A stretch of 64,000 bases of DNA from Parietaria judaica (Eukaryota; Streptophyta; Magnoliopsida; Rosales; Urticaceae). Shown one piece after another: positions 1 to 11,800 of this stretch. How positions within the stretch are numbered: the first letter of the stretch is position 1; every line of letters begins with the position of its first letter. A program made the position numbers and the translations under genes. The DNA is taken from positions 19,157,086-19,221,085 of the forward strand of contig OX940871.1 in NCBI GenBank assembly GCA_954871525.1, written 5' to 3'. The notes below the pieces were generated by a model. The model did no database searches, was not told the origin of the DNA, and worked only from the letters and a program-made list of their open reading frames with translations.

Positions 1-1991
1 ACCCATGATTATAACCTTAAGGTAACACTTCTTTTTATATTGTATGTAATGAAACAGAATTAGATTGGATCTTATTATCCGATTCCAAAGTCTTCGCGGT
101 AACAAAGTTTTTAACTATTGGATTATGTTTTTTTGGGTTTTTTGTCCTCAGATATATATTATTAAAAAATAAAACGGAAAATTTCAATACTGTCTCTTTT
201 GCACCGTTGGTCTCTGAACATCGGACATACTAGGTCAATACTTAATGGTCTTCAATTAGGCTCGGATAGTGCCTTTCAAAGCTATCATTGAACACACCAT
301 ATAACTATATAGAATATTTTTTATGTACGACTATATATACAGTCCAAGGATCACGATTTTCATTATAAATTGGTAGTCTCCGATCAAGTGAAGCTTCTTC
401 ATCTTTTTGAACATTAAGGGATAATTTCTGTTGAAAGATTAATTCATACATACACTAATAGCACGCTAAAAACGAACTTTGGTACTTTAATATTCTTTTT
501 CTCGTCAACCATATACTGTAAAGTGTCCTAGTCAAATTGATTTTGCTGTTTGACTTTGACTTTCACCTCTACAGTTTTCCTTAAATAAATTATATTTTTA
601 GCACATTTATACTGCTAGACTTTGGGACTGATCATGAGTATATATGTACATGTATATAGTGATCATACGAGAAGCAAACCCGTTCCATTTTTTTTTGGGC
701 GCAGCAGCCTGTAGTCGTCAAATTAGCAAACTCGGCCAGAGGGCACGGGCAATCCGAATAGCGTGTATCGTTGCAAGCCTAAATTTAGATCATTACACTG
801 TATTCTATACACAAATACACATAAATATCCCCAAAGTAAATACACAAAAGTGGACAATTATAATTGGTTTATAGCATGCAATGTGAACAATGTCTCCCTT
901 TCAGTTGTCAAATATTTCCAAATATAGAAGAATTTGAGCCTTTCACTGTTTATATCCACGAAAGTTAGAGAAAGTTGCATTACGTCAATGACTCTATAGT
1001 CAATGTTAGATAATTTAATTTGGGAAAATATATGGCTTGAAATGTTAAAAAAAAATGAGTTAGGGAGATTAACACATATTTAGGTGAAGTAGGCTTTGGA
1101 TAAGAAAAAAAAGTAAGGTTAGGGTAAGAGAGTGGAATTTGCATGTGCTTTAAATATTAATTTTTATTAATTTTTTAATTTGGGAATTTAAAAAATTAGG
1201 AGAAGAAGTAATAAACATCACCCAAAACTTGCCGTGGTGTGTTATTATTAGTAGTAATAAATAAATAAATAAAAAGATGTTCAAAATGGTATGTGCATAA
1301 ATATGTGTTTTTGGCAAGGAAAATATATCTATTTTGTTGCCACTATACCAAGGCGAACCATTATGGTTGATGTGAAATGTGACACAATCTCTAAGTTAAA
1401 ACTTTTACTCCATTGTTTCATTTATCATGGTATGACCTAAGTTTAATTACGTACAATGAACAAGTAATTAGGCGCATTAAAGTGAACAATATCCTCATCT
1501 TATTATGAACTAATATATATATTAGGATTGGCAGAACCAAAAATTCGAGACAGGGGTTCAAATTTTTTGACATTAAATTTATACATAGTAGATATAAGGT
1601 CAAAATACAAAATATAGAGGGTAGTTTTAATTATTTTCAAGAGGTTGACCTTTGGGGTGATTCGGTTTTGATTTTAAGGGGGTTTATTTAAATAGATTTT
1701 CAGGAATTACAGACATATTAGTTTATTTTAGAAAATGTGGGGTGGTTTCAACCCCACGGACTAAGTGCTTACATGATTACATCCGCCAGTGTTTGAATTA
1801 GTAAATACGCTAGAGTTAAAAATTAATCATCTGTGGTGCCAGACTTTTGGTATTTTTGCCCGGTCATGTCTTAGAAAAGTAAAGTTTTAGAAACGATTTA
1901 GTAAGTTATTTATAAAGGGAGTTTAAGTTAAATAGTCAACTTGATGATTTAAAATTGTCAAAATAGTTAATATTTGATAAATATTTTTAAA
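1..1991. other. AT-rich intergenic DNA, no gene recognised
   Basis: Both strands are dense in stop codons and AT-rich. The longest open frames are under 80 codons and show no family motif. I see no transposon termini here. Positions 1981-1991 form the left target duplication of the MITE that follows. Confidence 0.6.
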
Positions 1992-2424
1992 GGGTTAATG
2001 ACGGTAAAATACCTAAAGTTTGGTCAAAGAACCCTTCGTGTACTTAAAGTTTAAAAATCGTGGTAAAAATTACTTAAGTTGCATTTGGGGAGTTGTCCAC
2101 TACATTCTCGTAACGCTATTAAATTACCCGTAAACTCTAGCTGCTGGCATACTAATTTTTGCCACATTGAAGAGCCTCAGCCTCGTTTACGGCAAAACGA
2201 CGAATTAAACCCCCAATTAATACTATTTAATACAACTAATTGAACCCCTAATGATTACACATAACAAAACAGGTTTGTCCACATGACCAAAGTTAACGGT
2301 TAAGTTAACGGCATAACGAAAATGGAGTGGTCAACTCCCCAAATGCGACTTTGGATATTTTCGCCGCCACTTTTAAATTTTAGGTACACGAGAGGTTCTT
2401 TGACACTTTCACCGTCAATAACCC
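1992..2424. mobile_element. MULE-like MITE with long terminal inverted repeats
   Basis: The left end starts GGGTTAATGACGGTAAAA and the reverse complement of the right end starts GGGTTATTGACGGTGAAA. The two arms stay alignable for about 110-130 bp, with shared blocks such as GCATTTGGGGAGTTG, apart from a roughly 15-bp gap. The flanks 1981-1991 (ATATTTTTAAA) and 2425-2434 (ATATTTTAAA) differ by one T, as expected for an aged 9-11 bp target duplication. Long TIRs and a duplication of that size fit Mutator-like elements. At 433 bp it is mostly TIR and has no transposase. Confidence 0.75.
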
Positions 2425-4470
2425 ATATTTTAAAATAACCAATTAACTATATTAACCATTATAAAATTACTTGTCTATCCTTATTTATTCTTAATGATTA
2501 AAATTAATGTTTAAATATCCATATAAATTTGTATTTTAATTGCTCCTAATTTAATGCTACGAATTTATTTAATTTTTAAAATAAATAAATTTAATGAATC
2601 TAAGTTAGATTTACAAATTGAATACACAATTTTTCCCAACAAATCCTGCCAATTTCAAAACGTGGGTTGACTATACCCACATTTCATGCCAAAAATTATT
2701 ACTCATATTTACCCAATATTAATTATGTTTTTATTTTTATTTTTAAATTCAACATTTGTTAATACGCACGTTAATATTTGTTAACATGATCGAACGTTAA
2801 TATGCATGTTAATATCTGTTAATAACGTTAAAATGCAAGTTAATATTAACGTTAGTATTTTCTAATATGCTTATTAAACCATATAAAGAACAGAGGGAGG
2901 GAATCCATGGAGACCATCTGGTCTTCAAGATCTCTCGGAGGGAGGGAGAGAGAGATTTAATCTCTCAAAATTAGCAAATTAATAGCAAATCATTGACGTA
3001 ATAAAAAATAAAAATAAAGGTAAAACGTGGAGGGGTAAAAAAGGTATATAAAAATTAGTTGACAATGCCACATCATCTTGATTGACTATTTTGTAAATAA
3101 AAAACTTAAGTTTATTAAAATGCAATGTAAACATAGGAATGTGGCTATTTATTACACTTTCCAATTATATTTATGATGGCTAAGAACAAAAAAATATATA
3201 TTTAAATAAAACACATAAATATAATTTATAAACGTATAAATTATTTTTGAAGCAAAATATACCTTAAAAAAACATAATACAAATAACTGGATTCGAAACG
3301 GGAAGCTGATTATTCGGTTCTCTATTTTACAAAGGAAAAACCTCAAAAATGACTCTCACCTTATTACTAATTTTGAATATAATACACAAAGTTCTGTAAT
3401 TTTGAAAGTAGTTTTATTTTTTTTGTCTAAAATTATAGAGAAAATTTTTTTTCCTAAATTTTGGACATAAATTTTCTTGAAATTATTATTTTCAAAATAA
3501 TGAAATTATTAATTTGAGAATTTATGGTAAATGGTGGAATTTATCATGTCATTCCTAAAAGATTTTCGTGGAATTTCACCATGTTTCTAGTTCACCTCTC
3601 GGAACTCTTTAGCGACAATATTTCAACCCTAAATATTATGATGACTCTATTTTCCTTTTTAATCAGGTGATCTATATCTCTAATTTTATTTCTCTCTCTG
3701 ACAATGGCGGAATTACTTGTGCACTAGTGAGTGCACATGCATACGCTTATTTAATTTTTTTATCTTTCTTTTTTGTTGTTGTTTTTTTTAAAATATAGAA
3801 TGGCCTTGTTAAAACTCTCTGAGCTTCCTAAACGGATGTAACTCGGAAGAGGAAAGAGCGCCCAAACACTATCATTCAATTTCATTAAACAAACCTTCTT
3901 GGACAAAGCTTGGAGAGTCTCAAACGAGCAAAACCATAAGCTAGCATTGTTACAAGCCCTACTACATAAGAGATAAGCGACAAATTTTGTGTTTCAATAA
4001 TTATAGGTCAGCGGGGAATTTTCTAATTCCTTCCAAATACTACAACATCTACGTGGACTTAAACCCGCGAATGCGTGAATTTCTTAATTTCATGTACGCA
4101 TCCCTATTTATTTATGCCCCAATATGTTAAAAACTAATGTTTTTTTTTTCTTCAAATGAATATAGTACATGTTGTATGTGGACTAATACCAAATAGACGT
4201 AGGAAAATTTACCCAAAACTTGAGACTGAAATTAATTAGGTAATGAATAATGATTCAAAATCATATATACATACATGCATGAAAAATCCAATATAATATG
4301 TTAGGATTGAAGCTACAAGGGATCTTCAACGTACACTAATTGTACCAATAATACCGTACTTTTATTTGCGTAACAGTAACACTATGTTATAATTCCCTTG
4401 TATTTGTACGGTTGGAAAATTTGCCTAACACTTTTGAGAGTGAAATTAAGGTAATAAACCTTAACGCTAA
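2425..4470. other. Intergenic AT-rich DNA
   Basis: No gene is recognised. Around 2750-2880 the motif GTTAATATnTGTTAA recurs several times as a degenerate tandem repeat, and 2885-2960 is purine-rich (GGGAGG and GAGAGA). The last five bases, GCTAA at 4466-4470, are the target duplication of the LTR element that follows. Confidence 0.5.
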
Positions 4471-5324
4471 TGTTATGCGTATTTTCCAGAGCCTAGAAAA
4501 ATTGAGGCCCAAGACATATAAGGCCCACTAAATCGACTTTGACCCGGCCCGGAAAAGTCAACAAAAAGTCAAAGGGCCCGGCCCGGAAAAGTCAACAAAA
4601 AGTCAAAGGGCCCGGCCCGGAAAAGTCAACAAAAAGTCAACGGGACCGGCCCGGAAAAGTCAACAAAAAGTCAACGGGCCCGGCCCGGAAAAGTCAACAA
4701 AATGTCAAAGGGCTCGGCCCGGAAAAGTAAACAAAAGTCAACGGGACCGGCCCGTAAAAGTCAACAAAAAGTCAATGGGACCGACCCGGAAAGTCAACCC
4801 AAAAAGTCAACGGGCCCGACCCGGATGGTCAACCAAAAAAGTCAACGGGCCCGATCCTAGAGGTCAACCAAAAAGTCAACAAAAAGTCAACCCGAACTCA
4901 CTCGGGAAATGTCGACTCGGCCCGGCCTAAAAACATGCCTTCGGGGCGCGCCGCGCGCCCCGAAGGCATGAAATCGAACTTCCGACCCTCTATAAATACG
5001 AGGGCACCCCCGCCACAATCGGCAAGCACTCCCGAAGCCAAAAAACCTCTGTTTCTCGTTTATTCATAAAATCCGACTCAAATACTCGACTAATGTTGAG
5101 CGTCGGAGCGGGCGACAGAGGACCCCCCCTCTGTTCCCCTTCGGAGTTCACGTTTTTCTACTCTTTTTACAGGAACGGAGGCAGGTTATACAGGGAAGAT
5201 TTCCGGCCTATCAAGACCGAAGATCAAGCTTCAAAGCCCATTCCGACCGTAAAGTGGGCGTTGGGCCCGGCCCAAAATCAAGACCTGGGCCGCATTCAAG
5301 TTAATCAAATTTTAGGCATTAACA
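4471..5324 (+). repeat. 5' LTR (854 bp)
   Basis: It has TG...CA termini. Positions about 4530-4870 hold a degenerate tandem repeat of roughly 34 bp built on GGCCCGGAAAAGTCAAC and AAAAGTCAA. A GC-rich hairpin and TATA box follow at 4934-4998. Compared with the 3' LTR it carries small differences, mainly one more or fewer tandem unit and single substitutions. The open frames inside are repeat-derived and not credible genes. Confidence 0.93.
4934..4998 (+). promoter_or_regulatory. LTR promoter: 17-bp-stem hairpin plus TATA box
   Basis: Positions 4934-4950 (CATGCCTTCGGGGCGCG) and 4954-4970 are perfect inverted repeats with a 3-nt loop. About 20 bp downstream is TATAAATA at 4991-4998. The same pair recurs in the 3' LTR (hairpin 8506-8542, TATA 8563-8570). 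The TATA box probably sets the RNA start near 5020-5030. The role of the hairpin is unknown. Confidence 0.75.
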
Positions 5325-5394
5325 GGGAAGATCACGTTTTTCTACTCTTTTTACAGGAACGGAGGCAGGTTATACAGGGAAGATTTCCGGCCTA
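5325..5394 (+). repeat. Internal duplication of an LTR segment
   Basis: Positions 5333-5396 repeat the 64 bp at 5149-5212 of the 5' LTR. The short motif CAGGGAAGAT occurs at both junction regions and just after the LTR end, suggesting template switching at microhomology. It occupies the place where a primer-binding site should be. Confidence 0.75.
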
Positions 5395-5985
5395 TCGCGA
5401 TGCTTTGCCACAAGTCGCGACTCCTCGCGACTTTTTCTGGGAATCGCGATGCGTCGCGATTTTGCGGTAAAAGTCGCGATTTGTCGCGACTTGTGGCAAA
5501 AGTCGCGATCCTCGGATTGGGGATTCCCGTGATTTTGTTTTTTTGTGGCATAAATAATACATTTTTTCACCCGAAATTTATTACATGTTAATTAAATTTG
5601 TTAAAATTATTAATATGTTACAAACTAATATTTATTAACATATGTTACAAATTAAAAATTAATAATAAAAATTAAGATTATTAATATCTTACAAAGAAAT
5701 AAATTATAACATACTTAAATAATAATTTTGAAAAAAATAAATTATAGATAATAATTTTAAATAATTAACATACTTAAATATAATTTTGAAATAATTAATA
5801 AACTCTTGTAATTAAATTCGGGTAAAAAGTACTAAAATAAACATTTCAAGAAAACAGGTACATATGCCGCAAACATCGCCCAACGAGTCGCGATAAAATC
5901 GCGACCCATCGCGACTGCACGAGTCGCGACGCGTCGCGACGTGAACAGTCGCGATTTTTCACGATTAAGTCGCGATGCGTCGCGA
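5395..5985. mobile_element. Nested block with TCGCGA clusters at both ends
   Basis: I count eight copies of the palindrome TCGCGA in 5395-5515 and eight in 5889-5985, on either side of an AT-rich core (about 5535-5860). Such subterminal clusters resemble transposase-binding sites of non-autonomous DNA transposons, so a nested insertion is the simplest reading. I cannot define TIRs or a target duplication, and the family is unknown. Confidence 0.5.
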
Positions 5986-6372
5986 CGTCGTGAGTTGCGG
6001 CTCTAGGAGGAAACGAGGCTGTGTTCGATGTGGAGCAGAGGAGGGAGAAAACAAGAAGGAAAAGAAAAAAAAAATATATATATACATAGAATAATCTGAT
6101 TACAAATCATCAGATTAGAAAGAAAAATATACATAAAGTGTATATATATAATTATATATGTATTCAAGGAAAGAAACGTGGGCAAAGTAATCAGATTTCA
6201 AAGAAAATTTTATATACATAAATATATGTATATATGATTATAAAGGGCTCACGGAAACAACTATCCGTCCAAATAATAAAAAAATAATAATAATAATATA
6301 CATGAACCGAAGTACAGGTATTTGAAAAAGACGTTGAACGCCGATTCATGAAATGCAAGAACCGAAGTACAG

Positions 6373-7042
6373 GTGCTTGAAAAGGACAGCGAATACCTGA
6401 TCTGGGTAAGACGAAGACCGAAGTCCGAAACCCGAAGACGACTCCAAAGGCTCATCAGAGAGATGACAGTTAAAGTCCAAGACCTAAAAACGACGTCAAA
6501 GGCTCATCAGGGAAAGACGACGGTCATAGTCCAAGACCCGAAGACGACGCCAAAGGCTTATCAAGGCAAGACAACGACCAAGGTCCGAAGTCCGAAGCCT
6601 GAAGACGACGCCGAAGGCTCATCAGGGAGAGACGACGGTCAAAGTCCAAAACCCGAAGACGACGCCAAGGCTTAGCAGGGTAAAACGATGAGTGAAATCC
6701 GAACCCGACGACGACGCAAAAGGTTCATCAGGGCGAGACAACGTCCAAAGTCCGAAGCCCGAAGACGACGCTAAAGGCTCATCAGGGAAAGACGACAGAC
6801 AAAGTCCGATACCCAACGACGACGCCAGAGGCTCATCGGGGAGAGACGATAGTCAAAGTCCAAAACCCGACGACGACGCCAAAGGCTCATCAGGGCGAGT
6901 TGACGATCAACGAACAAAGTCCGAAACCCGACGACGACGCCGGAGGCTCGTCAGGGAGAAATCAACAAACAAAGTCCGAGAAAGGCCGGGTCTAAACCCC
7001 GCCGACTCAGGCAACGAAAAGTCCGAGAAAGGCCGGGTCTAA
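6373..7042 (+). repeat. Tandem repeat tract A (about 54-60 bp units)
   Basis: Degenerate units contain GACGACGCCAAAGGCTCATC followed by AGGGAGAGACGAC and AAAGTCC. Two open frames (6373-6675 and 6692-7042) encode hydrophilic Asp/Ser/Lys/Pro-rich repeats such as PKPEDDAKGSSGRDD. They are open because the unit lacks stops, and I see no gag or zinc-knuckle motif. Confidence 0.8.
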
Positions 7043-7700
7043 ACCCCGCTAACTCAGGCAACGAAAAGTTCGAGAAAGGCCGGGTCTTAACCCCGCCGAC
7101 TCAAAAAACAAAAAGACCGAGAAAGGCCGGATCTTAATCTCGCCGACTCAGGCAACAAAGACCGAGAAAAGCCGGATCTTAATCCCGCTAACTCAGGCAC
7201 AAAGACCGAGAATGGCCGGATCTTAATCCCGCCAACTCAGGCAAAATAAGACCGAGACAGGTAGGATCTTAATCCTACCGACTCAGGCATTAAAGACCGA
7301 GAATGGCCGGATCTTAATCCCGCCAACTCAGGCAAAATAAGACAGAGACAGGCCGGATTTTAATCCCGCCAACTCAGGCAAAATAAGACCGAGACAGGTA
7401 GGATCTTAATCCTACCGAATCAGGCATTAAAGACCGAGAATGGCCGGATCTTAATCCCGCCAACTCAGGCAAAATAAGACCGAGACAGGCCGGATCTTAA
7501 TCCCGCCGACTCAGGCATCAAAGACCCAGAATGGCCGGATTTTAATCCCGCCAACTCAGGCAAAATAAGACCGAGACAGGCCGGATTTTAATCCCGCCAA
7601 CTCAGGCAAAATAAGACCGAGACAGGTAGGATCTTAATCCCGCTAACTCAGGCAAAAAAAGACCGAAAAAGGCCAGATCTTAATCCCGCCGACTCAGGCA
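6985..7700 (+). repeat. Tandem repeat tract B (about 46 bp units)
   Basis: About 15 units share the pattern GACCGAGAnAGGCCGGATC, then TTAATCCCGCC and AACTCAGGCA. Some adjacent pairs are nearly identical, indicating recent unit-level expansion. The function is unknown. Confidence 0.85.
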
Positions 7701-7960
7701 CAAAAGACCGAAAAGTAAGACGCTAAGGCGCAAAAATTCGACAAAATAATAAAAAGACGTTTCGGCGCAAAAGACCGAGAAGTAAGACGCTAAAGCGCAG
7801 AAACTCGGCAATATACTAAAAAGACGCTACGGCGCAAAATATCGGGAACTAAGACGCTAAGGCACGAAGCTCGGCAATACAATAGAAATAAGACGCTAAG
7901 GCGCAAAGATGAAGTAAGACGCTAAGGCGCGGAACATTACAAAAATATCAAAAGCCGAAT
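7700..7960 (+). repeat. Tandem repeat tract C (AAGACGCTAAGGCGC)
   Basis: The core AAGACGCTAAGGCGCAAA recurs at irregular 20-60 bp spacing to about 7930, alternating with CTCGGCAATA-type spacers. Confidence 0.7.
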
Positions 7961-8024
7961 ATTAATTCCGGCAACTTGTCCAAGATGACAAAACGCATAA
8001 AGTTTCTCGCAAGATAAATCTCGC

Positions 8025-8042
8025 AAGAAACTGGGGGGTTAA
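8025..8042 (+). other. Polypurine tract of the LTR element
   Basis: AAGAAACTGGGGGGTTAA lies directly upstream of the 3' LTR, where the plus-strand DNA primer of LTR retrotransposons is made. Confidence 0.75.
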
Positions 8043-8897
8043 TGTTATGCGTATTTTCCAGAGCCTAGAAAAATTGAGGCCCAAGACATATAAGGCCCAC
8101 TAAATCGACTTTGACCCGGCCCGGAAAAGTCAACAAAAAGTCAAAGGGCCCGGCCCGGAAAAGTCAACAAAAAGTCAACGGGACCGGCCCGGAAAAGTCA
8201 ACAAAAAGTCAACGGGACCGGCCCGGAAAAGTCAACAAAAAGTCAACGGGCCCGGCTCGGAAAAGTCAACAAAATGTCAAAGGGCCCGGCCCGGAAAAGT
8301 AAACAAAAGTCAACGGGACCGGCCCGTAAAAGTCAACAAAAAGTCAATGGGACCGACCCGGAAAGTCAACCCAAAAAGTCAACGGGCCCGACCCGGATGG
8401 TCAACCAAAAAAGTCAACGGGCCCGATCCTAGAGGTCAACCAAAAAGTCAACAAAAAGTCAACCCGAACTCACTCGGGAAATGTCGACTCGGCCCGGCCT
8501 AAAAACATGCCTTCGGGGCGCGCCGCGCGCCCCGAAGGCATGAAATCGAACTTCCGACCCTCTATAAATACGAGGGCACCCCCGCCACAATCGGCAAGCA
8601 CTCCCGAAGCCAAAAAACCTCTGTTTCCCGTTTATTCATAAAATCCGACTCAAATACTCGACTAATGTTGAGCGTCGGAGCGGGCGACAGAGGACCCCCC
8701 CCTCTGTTCCCCTTCGGAGTTCACGTTTTTCTACTCTTTTTACAGGAACGGAGGCAGGTTATACAGGGAAGATTTCCGGCCTATCAAGACCGAAGATCAA
8801 GCTTCAAAGCCCATTCCGACCGTAAAGTGGGCGTTGGGCCCGGCCCAAAATCAAGACCTGGGCCGCATTCAAGTTAATCAAATTTTAGGCATTAACA
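8043..8897 (+). repeat. 3' LTR (855 bp)
   Basis: Near-identical to 4471-5324, including the tandem repeats, the hairpin at 8506-8542 and TATAAATA at 8563-8570. It is followed by the duplicated target GCTAA at 8898-8902. Confidence 0.93.
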
Positions 8898-11800
8898 GCT
8901 AATGTAAATGGTCAAACGTTAAAACCCCTAAAGTTTACACGCCTCAAATTAGTACCAAGTGTAACAATTCTTTTCACTTAATTATGATTCATAGCATAAT
9001 GTTCTTAAACTAATGTTATGTGTCAATGCGTATCTATAGTTTGATAGACAAGGACATACTTCTAACCAAGGTATTAAATTTCTCGAATATCTATAGGCAT
9101 GCCCGTCGATATATCCATCGGCGTACCCATCGATATACATATCCACATACCCATCGACAAGCAATATATCTGTAAAATGAAAAGTGTGAAACCACATCGG
9201 CAAGCGGTATTCAAAACCTTGCTTCTAACATGTGTAGAATTGTTTTTTTCTTCATATTTCATGGTGTGAAAATAATATTTTCTTGGGAAAGGTATGTGAC
9301 TGTGAGATTAAGTCTGACTTGGTTCGGCTCACGTGGCCCGGTTTGGGAAAGCCCACGACACAAGATAAATAGTCAAGAAAGTTCCTAGTCTTGGGGAGAA
9401 GTTTAAGAATTAGTTTTAGTCTTCCCAATTGTTTGGAAATTGAGCATTTTTAGGGATTTAATTGATTACGATTAGGAAATTATGGCTATGGTTTTTGTTT
9501 GTATAGTTTCCCCTTTAAATACTCTTGTATGTAGCCGCATTATATTATATAGAGGAATTAACAAGATACTCAATTATGTGCGAACCTTTTATTAAGATAC
9601 TCATTGTTTCATTAATCCATTAATATCATTTCTTCTATCTTAATTCCTAAAATACTATTTATGTTTCCATTTCCCTCCAAATAACACGTAATTTTTATAA
9701 TTTTCTATTACATAATTGTATTTTTTTCATATAAAATATATCATAATTTCAATTTTAGAACACCGATTGACTTATAAAAATTATCTTTAAAAATTTGTGA
9801 AAAGAGGAATCTGATGATAGGTGGGAAAATATGATTTTGAAGTATTTTCAAATAAAGATTTTTTCAAAACTACATTTATGGAAGTAAGATTACAGATACT
9901 AAAAAGCAATTACATCAAAAAATTTACCAAATTAAGAATTTGGTGTTAAAACAATTTATTTATTTGAGTAAATGAGCCAAATACTCATTTAAACCCAAAC
10001 TTTTTTTTTTTTAAAAGCCCACAAAATTTGCTACCATTAAATACTACTCAAATTGAAATTTATAGACTTTAATAACCTTGGGCATTAAAATTAATTCATT
10101 TATATAGTATTCAGTTATTATAATAATAATAATAATAATTAAATCATCCTATTTTTTGATAGTTTTAAACGTGATATCTTTGACTAATATACAATTATTA
10201 TTATAATAATAATTGAAATTTATTGTTCCTATTTTGTTGTGATATCCTCTTCTCTACATCCTTCTCATTCGATCTAATTTCAGTTCTAATCGTTGGCTTC
10301 TCCTACACCGATCGTTGGCTTCTCCTTCGCCGACAATTGTTATATCCGTCGTTCGGTGGTTGTCATTTTGCGACGTAATAATAGTTACAATTACAAACGT
10401 AAAGTAACTACGGTTACATAATCGTAGCTACGATTACGTAAGTGTGTAATAAAAATTACATTTTTACATATACGTAAGTGTAACAAAAATTAGATTTATA
10501 ATCGTAATCGTAACTACAGTCACGTAATCGTAATTACAGTGATATAATTGTAACTTAATTACGTACTTGTAACTACTTACGTACTACAGTTATGTAAGTG
10601 TAACAAAAGTTATATTGTGTAATCATAATTTCGTAACTACATATACGTAACTATAATTACGTAACGTAACTACAGTTACGTAAACGTAACTACAAAGTCA
10701 CCTGCGATGGCCGGCCCTGCAAAGGAACCCGCAACACCGAAAAATCGCCCCTCAACGGATTAGCTTGCATCGTCTAAGGTGCAAATGGATTAGCTTGCAT
10801 AGATCCGAATCCATCTCCGGTGGTGAACGCACTCGAAGGAGTGCCGAAAGCTGGCGTCTTCGACGGCGTCGTTGAACGGCGAGAAAAGTAGAGAGAGAGA
10901 GAGAGTTACTAGGCGACGTCGGAAAGTCGATCGATGATGTGAGTCGAAAGGAGATGCCGATCGTTGGTTTTGAGGGTGTGATGTACATTCAATTATATTA
11001 AAGGAAAATTAAAGAAGGGTGCAGTGCGATTGTTTTGAGGGTGCAGATTCTTGGTTTTGGTTTGCATTTGAATTAGCATTGAAATCGAATTAGTTTGATC
11101 AAAATCCATCATTTGAGATTTATTTCTCTTATTATTTTAATATTTCATTGGTAAACAAAAATCAGAGTTATTTTGGGAACAAAAACACAATAAATGGGCA
11201 AAAACTGGTTTAATCAAACTATGGCCAATTTTAAAAAGATTTGAGTATAAATAGGTATTTCGCGGGTTTTCCTTCTATTTTATGCAATAGTTATAGTACT
11301 TTTATCTTTCTAATTGTAGATCAATCTTTTATCTTTCCAGCAGTATTTTATTTATAAATTTTGGACAAAATGAGTGAGTTATGCCGAAAATACTAAAGAT
11401 TTTTTGCACATCACATCTTTTATATTTTTGGCATAACTCATTCGTCTTTTGGCATTACAATAATGTCCCGTTTTACACCCTTCATATTATTTTCCAAAAA
11501 TTAAAAATACTGGAAAAATTAAATATGTACCTCAAAATCTTTAAAATTCAAAACTGTGTTACTATTACAACAACAGGGTGAAAACTTCTAGAAATTGAGA
11601 AATATGAAAGTATAAATATCCAAAGACAGGAATTATAATTTTACCCCTCTTTCAAAAGTCAATAAAAAAAAGTACTTTAAAATGCCTAAAAAAATAAAAA
11701 TAAAAATTGGTACTTTTACATCAAGAGAATTAAAACCATGAGAAAATGAGTAATATAAAAATAAAATGACCCAAATTACATGTCTATAATTATATTTATC

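Larger units (their letters stand above)
4471..8897 (+). mobile_element. Complete non-autonomous LTR retrotransposon
   Basis: Two nearly identical LTRs, 4471-5324 and 8043-8897, both start TGTTATGCG and end GGCATTAACA. The element is flanked by a perfect 5-bp duplication, GCTAA at 4466-4470 and 8898-8902. A polypurine tract abuts the 3' LTR. The 2.7-kb interior has no gag, protease, integrase, reverse transcriptase or RNase H signature. It consists of a duplicated LTR piece, a TCGCGA-rich insert and three successive tandem-repeat tracts. This is a LARD-like or TRIM-like non-autonomous element that would depend on proteins supplied in trans. LTR near-identity suggests recent insertion. No convincing tRNA primer-binding site follows the 5' LTR. 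Confidence 0.93.

Noticed and set aside
4539..4730. Open frame with MTRPGKVNKKSKGP repeats (also 8111-8302)
   Set aside because: It lies wholly in LTR tandem repeats. The frame is open only because the repeat unit lacks stops.
6373..7042. Acidic repeat proteins inside the LTR element as gag or host genes
   Set aside because: No nucleocapsid zinc knuckle, protease or reverse transcriptase motif, and the peptide repeats mirror the DNA repeats.
10752..10988. 78-codon minus-strand frame beginning MYITPSKPTIG
   Set aside because: Low-complexity Ser/Arg composition, no homologue recognised, no splice partners. Possibly an old gene fragment but unsupported.
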